From Candidatus Staskawiczbacteria bacterium (GTDB lineage: Bacteria > Patescibacteriota > Minisyncoccia > Minisyncoccales > Staskawiczbacteraceae): 54,449 nucleotides of DNA. Location of the stretch: assembly GCA_903835075.1 (NCBI GenBank), contig CAILLM010000005.1, positions 1 to 54,449 of the forward strand, given 5' to 3'. Below are positions 33,895-41,892 of this stretch, one piece after another. The translations under genes and the position numbers were made by a program. The notes under the pieces are model-generated. The model did no database searches, was not told the DNA's origin, and was given only the letters and a program-made list of their open reading frames with translations. Numbering within the stretch: position 1 is the first letter of the stretch; every line of letters starts with the position of its first letter.

Positions 33895-35403
33895 TCAATT
33901 TCCAACCATGATTGGTGGCAGGCTTGGATTGACGGGGGGCGTTGTTGGCGTAGCAGGGGTTGGAGTGTTAGGATTGGGATCCTTGAACCCAGTTCCGCTG
34001 TAAACAACTTTTTGTGCCCAGTTTTTGCCGTAGTCATACGACATATAAACCGCGCCACCTGAAACAGTAGCCGCCTGAATTTGGCCGTCATAAGAAACCT
34101 TAACTGACGACCAACTGCGACTGCTATCTGCTGTTTTCCAGCTATATCCGCCGTCATCACTGGTGTACAAATAACCACCGGCAACTGTTGCCGTGATGTA
34201 TCTGCCATCAGACGAAGTGGCCACTCCAGACCAATCCCTAACCCCCTCATTAATCTGGGGCGTCCAAGTTTGGCACGAGTCCCTAGAGATATACAAATAT
34301 CCGCCTGTGGCCGAGGCCACGGCAGTATTACCTGCCAACTCTACAGCTGACCAATTCCGGACATTGTCCGTTGCCGTTGAAGTCCACGTTCTGCCATAGT
34401 CAGCAGAGGTGTAAATATACCCGCCCGAAACCGTTGCTGCAATAAGATTGCTAGATGCAGAAACTGCCGACCAGTTGTTGGCACCACCAATGGGGTTCCA
34501 TGTTGAACCAAGGTCGGCAGAAGCATAAATGTAACCTCCAGCAGCGGTTGCAACCAAGTAATTACTCGCCTCACAAATGGCCGACCAGTTCTGAACACTG
34601 GCAGTAGGACTCCACGTTGCACCACCATCTTTTGAATCATAAATGTATCCTCCATTAACCGTGGCAAACTGACGTGGTACTCCTTGACCAAGCATGGTCA
34701 CAGCTGACCAATTTCCCGTAACTCCCGCAGGATTCCACGTTACGCCATAATCGGCAGAGGAAGATATACGACCAGCCTTGTCTACGGCTGTTAGGTATTG
34801 GCCATCGTCTGATAGTGAAATGGCCGACCAATAACTGGTGTTTGTACCACCTCCGCCATAGCCCCCACCTCCGCCCCAACCTGGGTTGGAATTGTTATTC
34901 CCGGGGTCACTAGGACTACCGTAATAACCTCCACCGTTGGGATAACCCGAGTTGTCTCTATTGCCGTAGCCGTAGCCGTAGCCACCGCCGCCAATTAACA
35001 TTGCGCCCAAGCCATAGACTCCCGCGTTGGGAGCCTGACCGTTAGAGGACAAGCTGAGACTTGGGGTTGAGACATTGTTGCGCGACGTAGAATTTTTTGC
35101 CAAATAATTATTGGCCGATGAATCGGCTTTCTTGACAATGGTTCCGCCAGAAGCAACGCTGTTAACACCGCTAGCAAATGGCAGTGGATTTGTTGTCCTG
35201 TTGCCCTTATTGAATTTGGGCGTGAAAAGACTTGTGTGGAAGTTTGGTTTAACCGACACACGAGATTGCGTTGGCTCCGAAGGGGAGCTACACAGTTTGA
35301 GAAAGCTTGCTGACAGCAAGCACAGCGTGACAACAAAGGCCTTTTTCAGACCAATTTTCTTAGTGATGGTCGCGGCTACCGCGACGAATGGTGCGATGTT
35401 CAT
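33895..35403 (-). CDS. secreted BNR/Ycf48-like beta-propeller repeat protein
   Basis: A 502-residue protein. I place the start at 35403 because GGAAGGA lies 6 bases upstream; a longer open frame has no such site. An N-terminal hydrophobic segment (about 12-34) could be a signal or anchor. A Gly/Tyr/Asn-rich spacer follows (about 125-190), then about seven repeats of roughly 40 residues with the pattern NWSAV, GGYIYxSxDxGxTW (about 190-470), as in BNR/Ycf48-type propellers. The tail is Pro/Thr-rich. GC content is clearly higher than neighbouring genes, which suggests recent transfer. Likely extracellular; ligand unknown. Confidence 0.8.
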   Translation of the reverse strand: MNIAPFVAVAATITKKIGLKKAFVVTLCLLSASFLKLCSSPSEPTQSRVSVKPNFHTSLFTPKFNKGNRTTNPLPFASGVNSVASGGTIVKKADSSANNYLAKNSTSRNNVSTPSLSLSSNGQAPNAGVYGLGAMLIGGGGYGYGYGNRDNSGYPNGGGYYGSPSDPGNNNSNPGWGGGGGYGGGGTNTSYWSAISLSDDGQYLTAVDKAGRISSSADYGVTWNPAGVTGNWSAVTMLGQGVPRQFATVNGGYIYDSKDGGATWSPTASVQNWSAICEASNYLVATAAGGYIYASADLGSTWNPIGGANNWSAVSASSNLIAATVSGGYIYTSADYGRTWTSTATDNVRNWSAVELAGNTAVASATGGYLYISRDSCQTWTPQINEGVRDWSGVATSSDGRYITATVAGGYLYTSDDGGYSWKTADSSRSWSSVKVSYDGQIQAATVSGGAVYMSYDYGKNWAQKVVYSGTGFKDPNPNTPTPATPTTPPVNPSLPPIMVGN

Positions 35404-35569
35404 GATGCGTCCTTCCTTGTGGTTATTGTATTGTTTGGTTGTTGGAAATATGAAATTTTCAATGCTAGAAACATTTGACAAAATATTATTAATGTCCCTA
35501 ACGCTAGTTTACATTTATAATGCTATAACAACGGGGGTTTTGTCAAGCTTTTTTATCTTAATTCTGTTG

Positions 35570-35578
35570 TGCTATAAT
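35570..35578 (+). promoter_or_regulatory. extended -10 promoter of ksgA
   Basis: TGCTATAAT (extended -10) ends 6 bases before the ksgA ATG at 35585, so transcription would begin at or next to the start codon: a probable leaderless mRNA. No good -35 at 16-18 bases. Confidence 0.55.
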
Positions 35579-35584
35579 AATTTA

Positions 35585-36457
35585 ATGAATTTAACTTCTC
35601 CAACAATAATAAAAGAACTTCTTGCAAAATATGAAACCTACGCGTCAAAAGGACTTGGGCAAAATTTTTTAATAGACAAAAATGTTTTAAGAAAAATTGT
35701 TTTGGCAGGGGACATAGCACCAACAGACATAATATTGGAAGTTGGCCCTGGGCTTGGAGTACTAACACAAGAATTGGCACCTTTAGCAAAAAAAATTATT
35801 GCTGTTGAAAAAAGTGCCAGCATGCAAAATATTTTAAAAGAAACTTTGGCAGATTATAAAAACATAGAAATTATTGATGCCGACATTTTAACCCTAAACC
35901 CTGAATCCTATATCCTAAATCCTTACAAGGTAATTGCTAATATTCCATATTATTTAACTTCACCATTAATTAGAAAATTTTTAGAAATAGAAACACCTCC
36001 ACAAGAAATAGTTTTAATGATTCAAAAAGAGGTGGCACAAAGAATTTGTGCGCCAGTTGGCAAAATGAGCTTACTGGCAGTTTCTGTACAATTTTATGCA
36101 GATGTAAAAATTGTAAGCTATGTTTCAAAAAATTGTTTTTGGCCTGCACCAAAAATTGATTCAGCAATTATAAAAATAATTCCTCACAAACCCTTCGACT
36201 CCGCTCAGGGCAAAAAACAAATCTCGCATGATTTGTTTTTTGAAATTGTAAAAGCAGGATTTTCACAACCACGCAAACAACTTGGCGGAAATTTTTCTAA
36301 ATTCTTTCCGCCCAAGGCGGACCAGCCTGGGGCTGAAAAACTAAAAAAAGAGGGGATAGAGTCTTGGCTTTTAAAAAATAATATTAAACCCACTCAACGC
36401 GCCCAAACTTTATCAATCCAAGACTGGATCAATTTAACGCAAACTTTTTACATATAA
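35585..36457 (+). CDS. rsmA (ksgA): 16S rRNA dimethyladenosine transferase
   Basis: Dimethylates two adjacent adenines near the 3' end of 16S rRNA; 290 residues. SAM-binding motif LEVGPGLGVLTQEL (about 46-59) and catalytic VIANIPYYLTSPLI (about 118-131; NIPY motif) are intact, and GQNFLIDKNV (about 24-33) is the family opening. Start at 35585: the frame is open far upstream, but only through the neighbouring minus-strand gene. Two foreign-looking in-frame segments occur in the C-terminal domain: PFDSAQGK (about 203-210; DNA 36191-36210) and PPKADQPG (about 241-248; DNA 36307-36321). The stop codon lies in a 32-bp repeat. Confidence 0.94.
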   Translation: MNLTSPTIIKELLAKYETYASKGLGQNFLIDKNVLRKIVLAGDIAPTDIILEVGPGLGVLTQELAPLAKKIIAVEKSASMQNILKETLADYKNIEIIDADILTLNPESYILNPYKVIANIPYYLTSPLIRKFLEIETPPQEIVLMIQKEVAQRICAPVGKMSLLAVSVQFYADVKIVSYVSKNCFWPAPKIDSAIIKIIPHKPFDSAQGKKQISHDLFFEIVKAGFSQPRKQLGGNFSKFFPPKADQPGAEKLKKEGIESWLLKNNIKPTQRAQTLSIQDWINLTQTFYI

Positions 36458-36483
36458 AGTGTCCGACCGCTCACTTTATATAA
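36452..36483 (+). repeat. 32-bp dyad repeat, left copy
   Basis: Arms ATATAAAGTG and CACTTTATAT, 10 bp each, separated by TCCGACCGCT and followed by AA. All 32 bases are identical, in the same orientation, to 37057-37088. The first copy contains the stop codon of ksgA. Confidence 0.9.
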
Positions 36484-36491
36484 ATACGGTA

Positions 36492-37052
36492 ATGAAAAAA
36501 GTTAAAAAAATAAAAGTTAATTTCCCAACTAAAATTGTATTGGATTATTTGAAAGAAACATCTAAAGATTTATTAAATTTAAGTTTTGATATACTTTTTG
36601 ACCAAGATAAATTAATATCGCAAATAGGTTTCAAAGTAAACTATCCTTCTGTATCGTCTATGATTTGTAGGTGGGCGGATAATTTAGATAAAAATACTTC
36701 TTTTAAAAAACTAAATGGGAAAGTCTATTTAACAGAAAAGGGGCGAATAAAAATTATCAAAAATGTAATTAAAGAAAAAAGTGCTAGCGAAAAATGGGAC
36801 GGGGAGTGGCGAGCGATATGCTTCGACATACCAGAGCTTAATAAAAAAGAAAGAAGATTTTTAAGAACAGAATTAAAATGGATGAAATTCAAGGAACTGC
36901 AACACAGTGTTTGGATTACCCCTTTTAACATAGAAAAAGAACTGCTGACTTTGTTGAAACTTTGGAAGACAGATTTTAAGGGGGATATAAGATTCTTAAA
37001 AATTAAAACTATCACCGATGATAAAGATATTAAAAAATATTTTAAGTTGTAG
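36492..37052 (+). CDS. PaaX/Cas2-like protein
   Basis: A 186-residue protein. Residues 1-95 look like a winged-helix region (PSVSSMICRWADNL, then KLNGKVYLTEKGRIKI). Residues 98-186 match the Cas2-like ferredoxin fold of PaaX-type proteins: WDGEWRAICFDIPELNKKER, then LRTELKWMKFKELQHSVWI, ending in a short beta segment. Related lone genes in candidate phyla are often labelled Cas2 or PaaX; no CRISPR array or cas1 is present here, so a defence-adaptation role is not supported. I chose the ATG at 36492; a GTG at 36459 inside the repeat is possible. The gene is flanked by identical 32-bp dyads, 8 and 4 bases away. Confidence 0.78.
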   Translation: MKKVKKIKVNFPTKIVLDYLKETSKDLLNLSFDILFDQDKLISQIGFKVNYPSVSSMICRWADNLDKNTSFKKLNGKVYLTEKGRIKIIKNVIKEKSASEKWDGEWRAICFDIPELNKKERRFLRTELKWMKFKELQHSVWITPFNIEKELLTLLKLWKTDFKGDIRFLKIKTITDDKDIKKYFKL

Positions 37053-37056
37053 TTTT

Positions 37057-37088
37057 ATATAAAGTGTCCGACCGCTCACTTTATATAA
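37057..37088 (+). repeat. 32-bp dyad repeat, right copy
   Basis: Identical to 36452-36483; here the dyad arms extend to 12 bp (TTATATAAAGTG / CACTTTATATAA). It begins 4 bases after the stop of the PaaX/Cas2-like gene. Confidence 0.9.
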
Positions 37089-37122
37089 TTGCTCAGTACC
37101 CATTGTTGTCTGGGCAATCTAG

Positions 37123-37144
37123 CTACCTTAAAATTTTTAGATGG
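37123..37144 (+). repeat. 22-bp repeat beside the TraX gene, copy 1
   Basis: CTACCTTAAAA then TTTTTAGATGG; differs from the copy at 37904-37925 at one base. It overlaps the 3' end of the TraX-like gene, including its stop codon. Confidence 0.7.
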
Positions 37145-37826
37145 AGTGTGCGATTAAGCCCAGCACAAATATGTGAAGGGGATAGAATGTATAAAATATA
37201 TATTTAGAATAATAACCCCTTTGGCCATTATAATATTTAAGTAAACACAGCGGTATTAAATATCCAAACTGAATTGCAAACCATATAATTGGCAAAGCTA
37301 TATTTATAGAAGAATATGCAAATTTCATTTGACCTATAAAAAGTACAAGCAATATAAGTTGGATAAAAAACAATTTATAAAAATCCTTTTTTATATCAAA
37401 CAAGTAAAAAGAGAAAATTAGTAAAATACCAAAAAAACCAAAACCAAGACCTATATAATTACAAAAAATAGCAACCATAAAAACTACGGCAAGGGCATCT
37501 TTTTTGTTAGCTATGTGGTCATATAAATATAAGGCTAGCAACCCAAAAAATAAGTCTGCAAAAATATTTAGCTTTTCTATGCGTGGATTAAAAGTATATT
37601 GATAAATTGGCTGGGAAATAACAAAAAAAATAAAAATACGAAATAAATATTTTTTGATATTTTTTGTATGACGATACCCCTCTACTGCCAAAAATGCAAA
37701 TATTGGGAATGCTAACCTGCCAGCTATTCTTAAAATAATTAATTTTGGAAAAAAAAGATAGCAAACATGGTCAGCCAACATTGATAAACAAGCTATAACC
37801 TTTAAATGAAAAGAGTTTATGTTCAT
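37137..37826 (-). CDS. TraX-family membrane protein
   Basis: A 229-residue protein with seven to eight membrane helices. The opening FHLKVIACLSMLADHVCYLF with the HxxD-type DH pair, then GRLAFPIFAFLAVEGYRHT, is the TraX signature. In conjugative plasmids TraX acetylates pilin; the family is widespread in bacteria with other, mostly unknown acyl-transfer roles. It lies next to a T4SS-like operon that encodes pilin-like proteins, so modification of those surface proteins is a reasonable inference. It is bounded by two 22-bp repeats (37123-37144 and 37904-37925). Confidence 0.88.
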   Translation of the reverse strand: MNINSFHLKVIACLSMLADHVCYLFFPKLIILRIAGRLAFPIFAFLAVEGYRHTKNIKKYLFRIFIFFVISQPIYQYTFNPRIEKLNIFADLFFGLLALYLYDHIANKKDALAVVFMVAIFCNYIGLGFGFFGILLIFSFYLFDIKKDFYKLFFIQLILLVLFIGQMKFAYSSINIALPIIWFAIQFGYLIPLCLLKYYNGQRGYYSKYIFYTFYPLHIFVLGLIAHSI

Positions 37827-37868
37827 TTAATTATGTTAAACTAAAAAAGAAAAAAAAGCACCCCACCC

Positions 37869-37898
37869 ATAAAATGAAAAAACATTTTATGTGGATAA
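37869..37898 (+). other. hairpin and DnaA-box-like sequence upstream of the T4SS operon
   Basis: ATAAAATG / CATTTTAT arms (37869-37890) overlap by one base the reverse DnaA-box consensus TGTGGATAA (37890-37898). Either may be incidental in such AT-rich DNA. Confidence 0.35.
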
Positions 37899-37903
37899 CT
37901 TGA

Positions 37904-37925
37904 CTACCTTAAAAATTTTAGATGG
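37904..37925 (+). repeat. 22-bp repeat beside the TraX gene, copy 2
   Basis: One mismatch to 37123-37144. It ends 2 bases before a TAAAAT hexamer (37928-37933) that could be the -10 of the downstream operon, so the repeat would cover the -35 to -10 region. Confidence 0.65.
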
Positions 37926-37963
37926 TGTAAAATAGAACAATTATAGAAAATTAACTGAAAATT

Positions 37964-39937
37964 ATGCAAAAATTTTTCTCTTTTTTAAAACAAAATAAAA
38001 TATTGTTTTTTGTGCTATTGGGATTATTTGTGTGGACAGGGTTACTATGCGTCCCAAGCTACGCAAAAGGGTTTGCAGGGTCTCCTCCTAGCTCCGCAGA
38101 CACTCTGATGAATTCTGTACCAGCAGTGCCATCAGACCTTGCAGAAGACCTAACTTTAGATTGGAAAGAAGTTCTTAATCCATTAAACCTTATGGCTGCT
38201 GCGGGAATGGCTGTTGTAGATGGGTCTTATAGAATTTCACAATATTGTGCTTATGCCCTTGATTACACACTTAAAAATATTTTACGTGCACCAATCACCA
38301 CAAAAGATGCTGGATTTTTAGATGCATGGGCGCAAATAAGAAATTTGGGCAATATGCTAATTGTATTGGGGTTTGTTGTTGTAGGTATTGCAACAGCGCT
38401 AAGAATTCAAACCTATGCTGCAACAAAACTTTTGTGGCCATTAATCTTGGTGGCTATTTTAGTTAATTTTTCGGGATTATTTTGTGGGTTAATAATTGAT
38501 GCATCAAACTTAGTAACCACAGGGCTGATGCAAACTAAGTTAGATACAAATGTTAACCAAAGCCAAGCTCCCGTGCAAATTGGTGGGGCTACTCACAAAG
38601 GCACGCTAGATACAATTTCTACAACACTAGTAAAAGAAATTAAATACACTTCTGTAAAAATCCTTAATCATGATTTATTTGATAAAGGGTTAGCAATGTT
38701 TTTTGTGGGATGCTGTTTATTTGGATTTGTATATTTAGGAATGGCTTTTACTTTCCTTTATTTAACAGTTTTACTTATAGCTAGATATGTTGTGCTAATA
38801 ATGTTATTTATACTTTCACCGTTAGCTTTTACTTTTTGGGTTTTTCCTGCCTCTCAACATTTATGGAAAGAATGGTGGAATCATTTTGTAAAATGGTCAT
38901 TTGTGGGAGTGTTTGGAGCATTTGTCCTTTTCCTCACAAATATAATATTGAGCCAACAAGCCCTTTTAAAAAGTGGAGCAACAAACATGACAGATTTTGC
39001 TCAAATGGGTCCGCTGTTTATTCAAATTATTATTGTTTTAGGATTTATGGCCATTGGATTTAAAATGACAGCTAAGAGTTCGGGCATTGCGTCTATGGCC
39101 ACTGGCGCTGTTTTGGGACTAGCAACTGGCGGAGCAGCTTTAGCAGCTGGATCAGTTGGAAAAGGAGCTAGCTTCTTATCAAATAAAACAGGGTTATCAA
39201 GGGTTGGCAGTAGAATAGGCAATAGCACTGGTAGGCTTGCAGAAAGATTTGGTCTCCGTCAAGAAGGAACTACCGCAGCCGCAGCAGCCAAACAAATGAA
39301 GTCCAAACAAGATTCTATTGGTAATTTAGACCTTGATAGGCAAGCTACATTGGCTGGAGGAAGTGCAATGAGTCATAATGCAGCTCAAGACAAAGTTGCA
39401 GCCATACAAAATTTAGCCAAAACTGGAAATATGCATAGGCTTGGTACTATAGATCAACAAAGAAATGCACTTTCCTATGCCCAAAGCTATATGAGAAGCA
39501 GGGGCGTAGACACGTCTGGATTTATGAGTGATGCAGAAAAATCAGATCCTAGGTTAAGAGCAGCCAACAATGTAAGAATTGAAAATGAAATGAGAGATAA
39601 CTTGCCTGCAATTCCTGCCAATGTTACTGGCGCCGCCAGAACAGTGGCAATAGAACAAAGGAGAAGCGCTGCTCAACACAATATCATAGCCCAAGGATTT
39701 GCTGATGCCAAAACCCCTGATATAAGAGGTTTCCATCCAAATGTATTACGATCAGACGAGTTTATAGAGAACACAAGCGCCAATAAAATTGAAAGGGCAG
39801 CAGCAGGAATGTCCACATCACAAGTTAATGCCCTTAGAGATCATTTAGCTGCTAATAGCCACTTAAACAATCTAATAACCAATAACCCGGGGAACCAAGA
39901 ATTAGCGCAAACACACGCGACCATCGCGGGATTATAA
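37964..39937 (+). CDS. VirB6/TrbL-like T4SS membrane protein
   Basis: A 657-residue polytopic protein. A signal peptide or first helix (about 12-34, ending near SYAKG) precedes about six to seven further helices between residues 65 and 370. The layout (periplasmic loop, then a paired-helix core and a GATG-type glycine-alanine segment AVLGLATGGAALAAGS near 385) resembles VirB6/TrbL channel subunits. The last 250 residues are a soluble Ala/Arg/Asn-rich helical tail, probably cytoplasmic. It heads the secretion-like operon, followed by a small soluble gene after 16 bases. Not enough similarity is visible to name a specific subunit. Confidence 0.72.
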   Translation: MQKFFSFLKQNKILFFVLLGLFVWTGLLCVPSYAKGFAGSPPSSADTLMNSVPAVPSDLAEDLTLDWKEVLNPLNLMAAAGMAVVDGSYRISQYCAYALDYTLKNILRAPITTKDAGFLDAWAQIRNLGNMLIVLGFVVVGIATALRIQTYAATKLLWPLILVAILVNFSGLFCGLIIDASNLVTTGLMQTKLDTNVNQSQAPVQIGGATHKGTLDTISTTLVKEIKYTSVKILNHDLFDKGLAMFFVGCCLFGFVYLGMAFTFLYLTVLLIARYVVLIMLFILSPLAFTFWVFPASQHLWKEWWNHFVKWSFVGVFGAFVLFLTNIILSQQALLKSGATNMTDFAQMGPLFIQIIIVLGFMAIGFKMTAKSSGIASMATGAVLGLATGGAALAAGSVGKGASFLSNKTGLSRVGSRIGNSTGRLAERFGLRQEGTTAAAAAKQMKSKQDSIGNLDLDRQATLAGGSAMSHNAAQDKVAAIQNLAKTGNMHRLGTIDQQRNALSYAQSYMRSRGVDTSGFMSDAEKSDPRLRAANNVRIENEMRDNLPAIPANVTGAARTVAIEQRRSAAQHNIIAQGFADAKTPDIRGFHPNVLRSDEFIENTSANKIERAAAGMSTSQVNALRDHLAANSHLNNLITNNPGNQELAQTHATIAGL

Positions 39938-39953
39938 TTTAATTTAAACTTAC

Positions 39954-40490
39954 ATGGAAAACACAAATCAAAGAATAATTTTTGAGGTGCCAGAAGATAC
40001 AACTTCAGCAAAAATAATTTATGATATTTTAAAAGAAAACAACATTACAGAAAAAACTGCTCAAGATCTTTTCAATAAAGCAGCCGTTATTATTAAGGCC
40101 ACAAAAGATGTTTTTGACAAAAAAATAACAGAAGATAAAATGTCTGAACTTTTGCAAAATGAGTTAAAAATTTCTAAAGATGTGGCTGGCGCTATAATAA
40201 AAGAAATAAAAGAAAAATTATTGCCTTTGGCAAAAAAAGTAAATATTCCAAGCGACAAGGTGGAAACAAACACGCCAAGTTTTTTTAATGCAGATGAAAC
40301 AAAAATAGAGCTTCCACCAGAAATTGAAAAAAATATTGCAGAACGTCCATCTGTTACAGAATCAGAAAATAGTGTTATTAATACTGTTGTAAAAAAAACT
40401 CCAAGAATTAAAAAAATTCCACCAACAGTTTCTGTGCCACCAACAACGCAACCAAGCAAACCAGATAATTATCGTGAACCAATAGAATAA
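39954..40490 (+). CDS. hypothetical soluble protein of the T4SS operon
   Basis: A 178-residue protein without signal peptide or membrane helix. Residues 7-100 are helical and amphipathic (KIIYDILKENNITEKTAQDL; ISKDVAGAIIKEIKEKLLPL), perhaps an assembly domain. Residues 105-178 are disordered, rich in Pro, Thr, Lys and Ser. I do not recognise the family. It is 16 bases after the VirB6-like gene and ends at a strong terminator, which divides the operon from the PrgI/VirB4 part on the other side of the SPFH gene. Confidence 0.6.
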   Translation: MENTNQRIIFEVPEDTTSAKIIYDILKENNITEKTAQDLFNKAAVIIKATKDVFDKKITEDKMSELLQNELKISKDVAGAIIKEIKEKLLPLAKKVNIPSDKVETNTPSFFNADETKIELPPEIEKNIAERPSVTESENSVINTVVKKTPRIKKIPPTVSVPPTTQPSKPDNYREPIE

Positions 40491-40496
40491 AAAAAT

Positions 40497-40519
40497 ACTT
40501 GTGCTGATTTTATCAAAGT
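40497..40519 (-). repeat. TTCGAC/CTCAG repeat at the 3' side of the SPFH gene
   Basis: CTTGTGCTGATTTTATCAAA then GTATAAAAAAATAG; an extended match to 33813-33847 beside the other GC-richer gene. Confidence 0.65.
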
Positions 40520-40530
40520 ATAAAAAAATA

Positions 40531-40557
40531 GGGAAGCGTGATTGCTTCCCTTTTTTG
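40531..40557. terminator. bidirectional terminator
   Basis: GGGAAGC / GCTTCCC arms with a 6-base loop, six T on the plus strand and an A-run (T-run on minus) on the other side. A perfect 12-bp hairpin CCTGTTCTGCGG / CCGCAGAACAGG at 40637-40671 and the palindrome TGTCTTTATTAAAGACA (about 40564-40580) lie between it and the SPFH stop. Confidence 0.85.
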
Positions 40558-40683
40558 ATGCTCTGTCTTTATTAAAGACAGCTTCTGGCTTTCATCTAGC
40601 CCTTTGATTTTTTTGTTGATTGTTTTGAGAGGTTTCCCTGTTCTGCGGAAGTTGTGCTCCCGCAGAACAGGATTGGCACCCGA

Positions 40684-41892
40684 TTAGTCGTAGCGATTTA
40701 TCGGGCGGTCTGGCTCGGGTTCGGGGTCGGGCGTTGGCGGCAGTCCATCGTCGTCGTCGTCATCTGGTGGCAAGGTCACGCGCGGGTTGCGCGGATTTTG
40801 CTGGTTGGCGTTGCGTGGGGGCCTTGGCCCGCCACGTCCCGCACCAGCAAATACACCTGCTCCACCACCACCAAGCGACAACACACTGATACCATCGGGG
40901 AGCGGGCCACCACCGCTTGATATGTCGGTTTCAACCCGAGAGAAGTTACTTGCCAAAGCTTTGGTCCGCAGGTCTTCCAACGCTCTTTCTTTGCGTTGGT
41001 ATTCACCGCTGGTTTTCAGCTCGGCAACAACTTCTTCCTCGGGTTTACCGCCAGAGTGGGCAACGTGTCGAGCAACCCATTTTTCCATCATCAAGTCAAT
41101 GGGGTCACCAATACGGGCGGCCTCACCTTGAGCAATGAGTTCTTGCTGGCTTCGGGCTTTTTTGGCCGCCTGATAGGCGGGGTCCAATTCGACGGATTTG
41201 ACAACAATAGAATTTGGAACAATTTCCAAACCCCAGTCATCTCGTGCTTCGTCAAAAGACCCCGTGAGTTTCAATTTCTTGAGCTCCTTCCACATGGCAA
41301 CACCATTACCCTTGGCCGACTGGACGTGGTTGACATCCCCGCTGAATACCCATGCGCGCAAGGCGCCATCTTGGCGGTCTTCCACCGCTTCCCTGACGAC
41401 ATTACGGGGAGAGACAAATAGGAATTTCCGAGGGTTGATGACCCTCATTTTGGAAGTGAATTTTACATCCACCCCAACACTCCCTGGTTGTTCTCCTGGG
41501 ACAGCAGGTGGCTCGGTGGTTTCAGCCTCAGAGGTAAAGGGGTTTGACGCCACATCACCTAAGCGGATATAAACACCTTCTCCAAATCCGTCTATCTCAT
41601 TATAATCAAGGTATTTAGCCGGCTTTACAAATGGCCAGAAGTAGACAATCCAACCGCCGAAGCGGAGGATGTGGAAACAACTGCCATAACTGTTAGGGCC
41701 AGGGCCAGCAACAATGTCGCCGTCAGCGTTGAAATGATGCTCAGCAAACTCCATTGCACAAAGCACAAACCTGCCACGGCTTTTAAATATTACCGCATAC
41801 CCCTCTTGAACTGTCAGAAATCTGACAATAAAGAATGGGGATGCAATAACACATAGGCCGATAAACCAAATCAAAATATACAATAAGAACAT
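40684..41892 (-). CDS. SPFH/band-7 domain membrane protein
   Basis: A 402-residue protein with one N-terminal membrane helix (about 3-27), an SPFH domain (about 30-245: VQEGYAVIFKSRGRFV, later VDVKFTSKMRVINPRKFLF and VPNSIVVKSVELDPAYQ), and a helical stretch (AAKKARSQQELIAQGEAARI, about 250-270). The tail is Gly/Pro/Asp-rich with DDDDDDG and PEPEPDRP. SPFH proteins scaffold membrane microdomains. The gene is GC-richer than all neighbours and runs against the operon it splits, so it is probably a recent arrival. It has its own near-consensus promoter. Confidence 0.82.
   Translation of the reverse strand: MFLLYILIWFIGLCVIASPFFIVRFLTVQEGYAVIFKSRGRFVLCAMEFAEHHFNADGDIVAGPGPNSYGSCFHILRFGGWIVYFWPFVKPAKYLDYNEIDGFGEGVYIRLGDVASNPFTSEAETTEPPAVPGEQPGSVGVDVKFTSKMRVINPRKFLFVSPRNVVREAVEDRQDGALRAWVFSGDVNHVQSAKGNGVAMWKELKKLKLTGSFDEARDDWGLEIVPNSIVVKSVELDPAYQAAKKARSQQELIAQGEAARIGDPIDLMMEKWVARHVAHSGGKPEEEVVAELKTSGEYQRKERALEDLRTKALASNFSRVETDISSGGGPLPDGISVLSLGGGGAGVFAGAGRGGPRPPRNANQQNPRNPRVTLPPDDDDDDGLPPTPDPEPEPDRPINRYD

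Noticed and set aside
34341-35336. Several overlapping open frames opposite or out of frame with the beta-propeller gene
   Set aside because: They are shadows caused by the higher GC content and internal repeats of that gene.
35111-35584. Long N-terminal extension of ksgA
   Set aside because: The frame is open only because it runs antisense to the GC-richer beta-propeller gene. KsgA homologues begin close to 35585, and a promoter lies just before that ATG.
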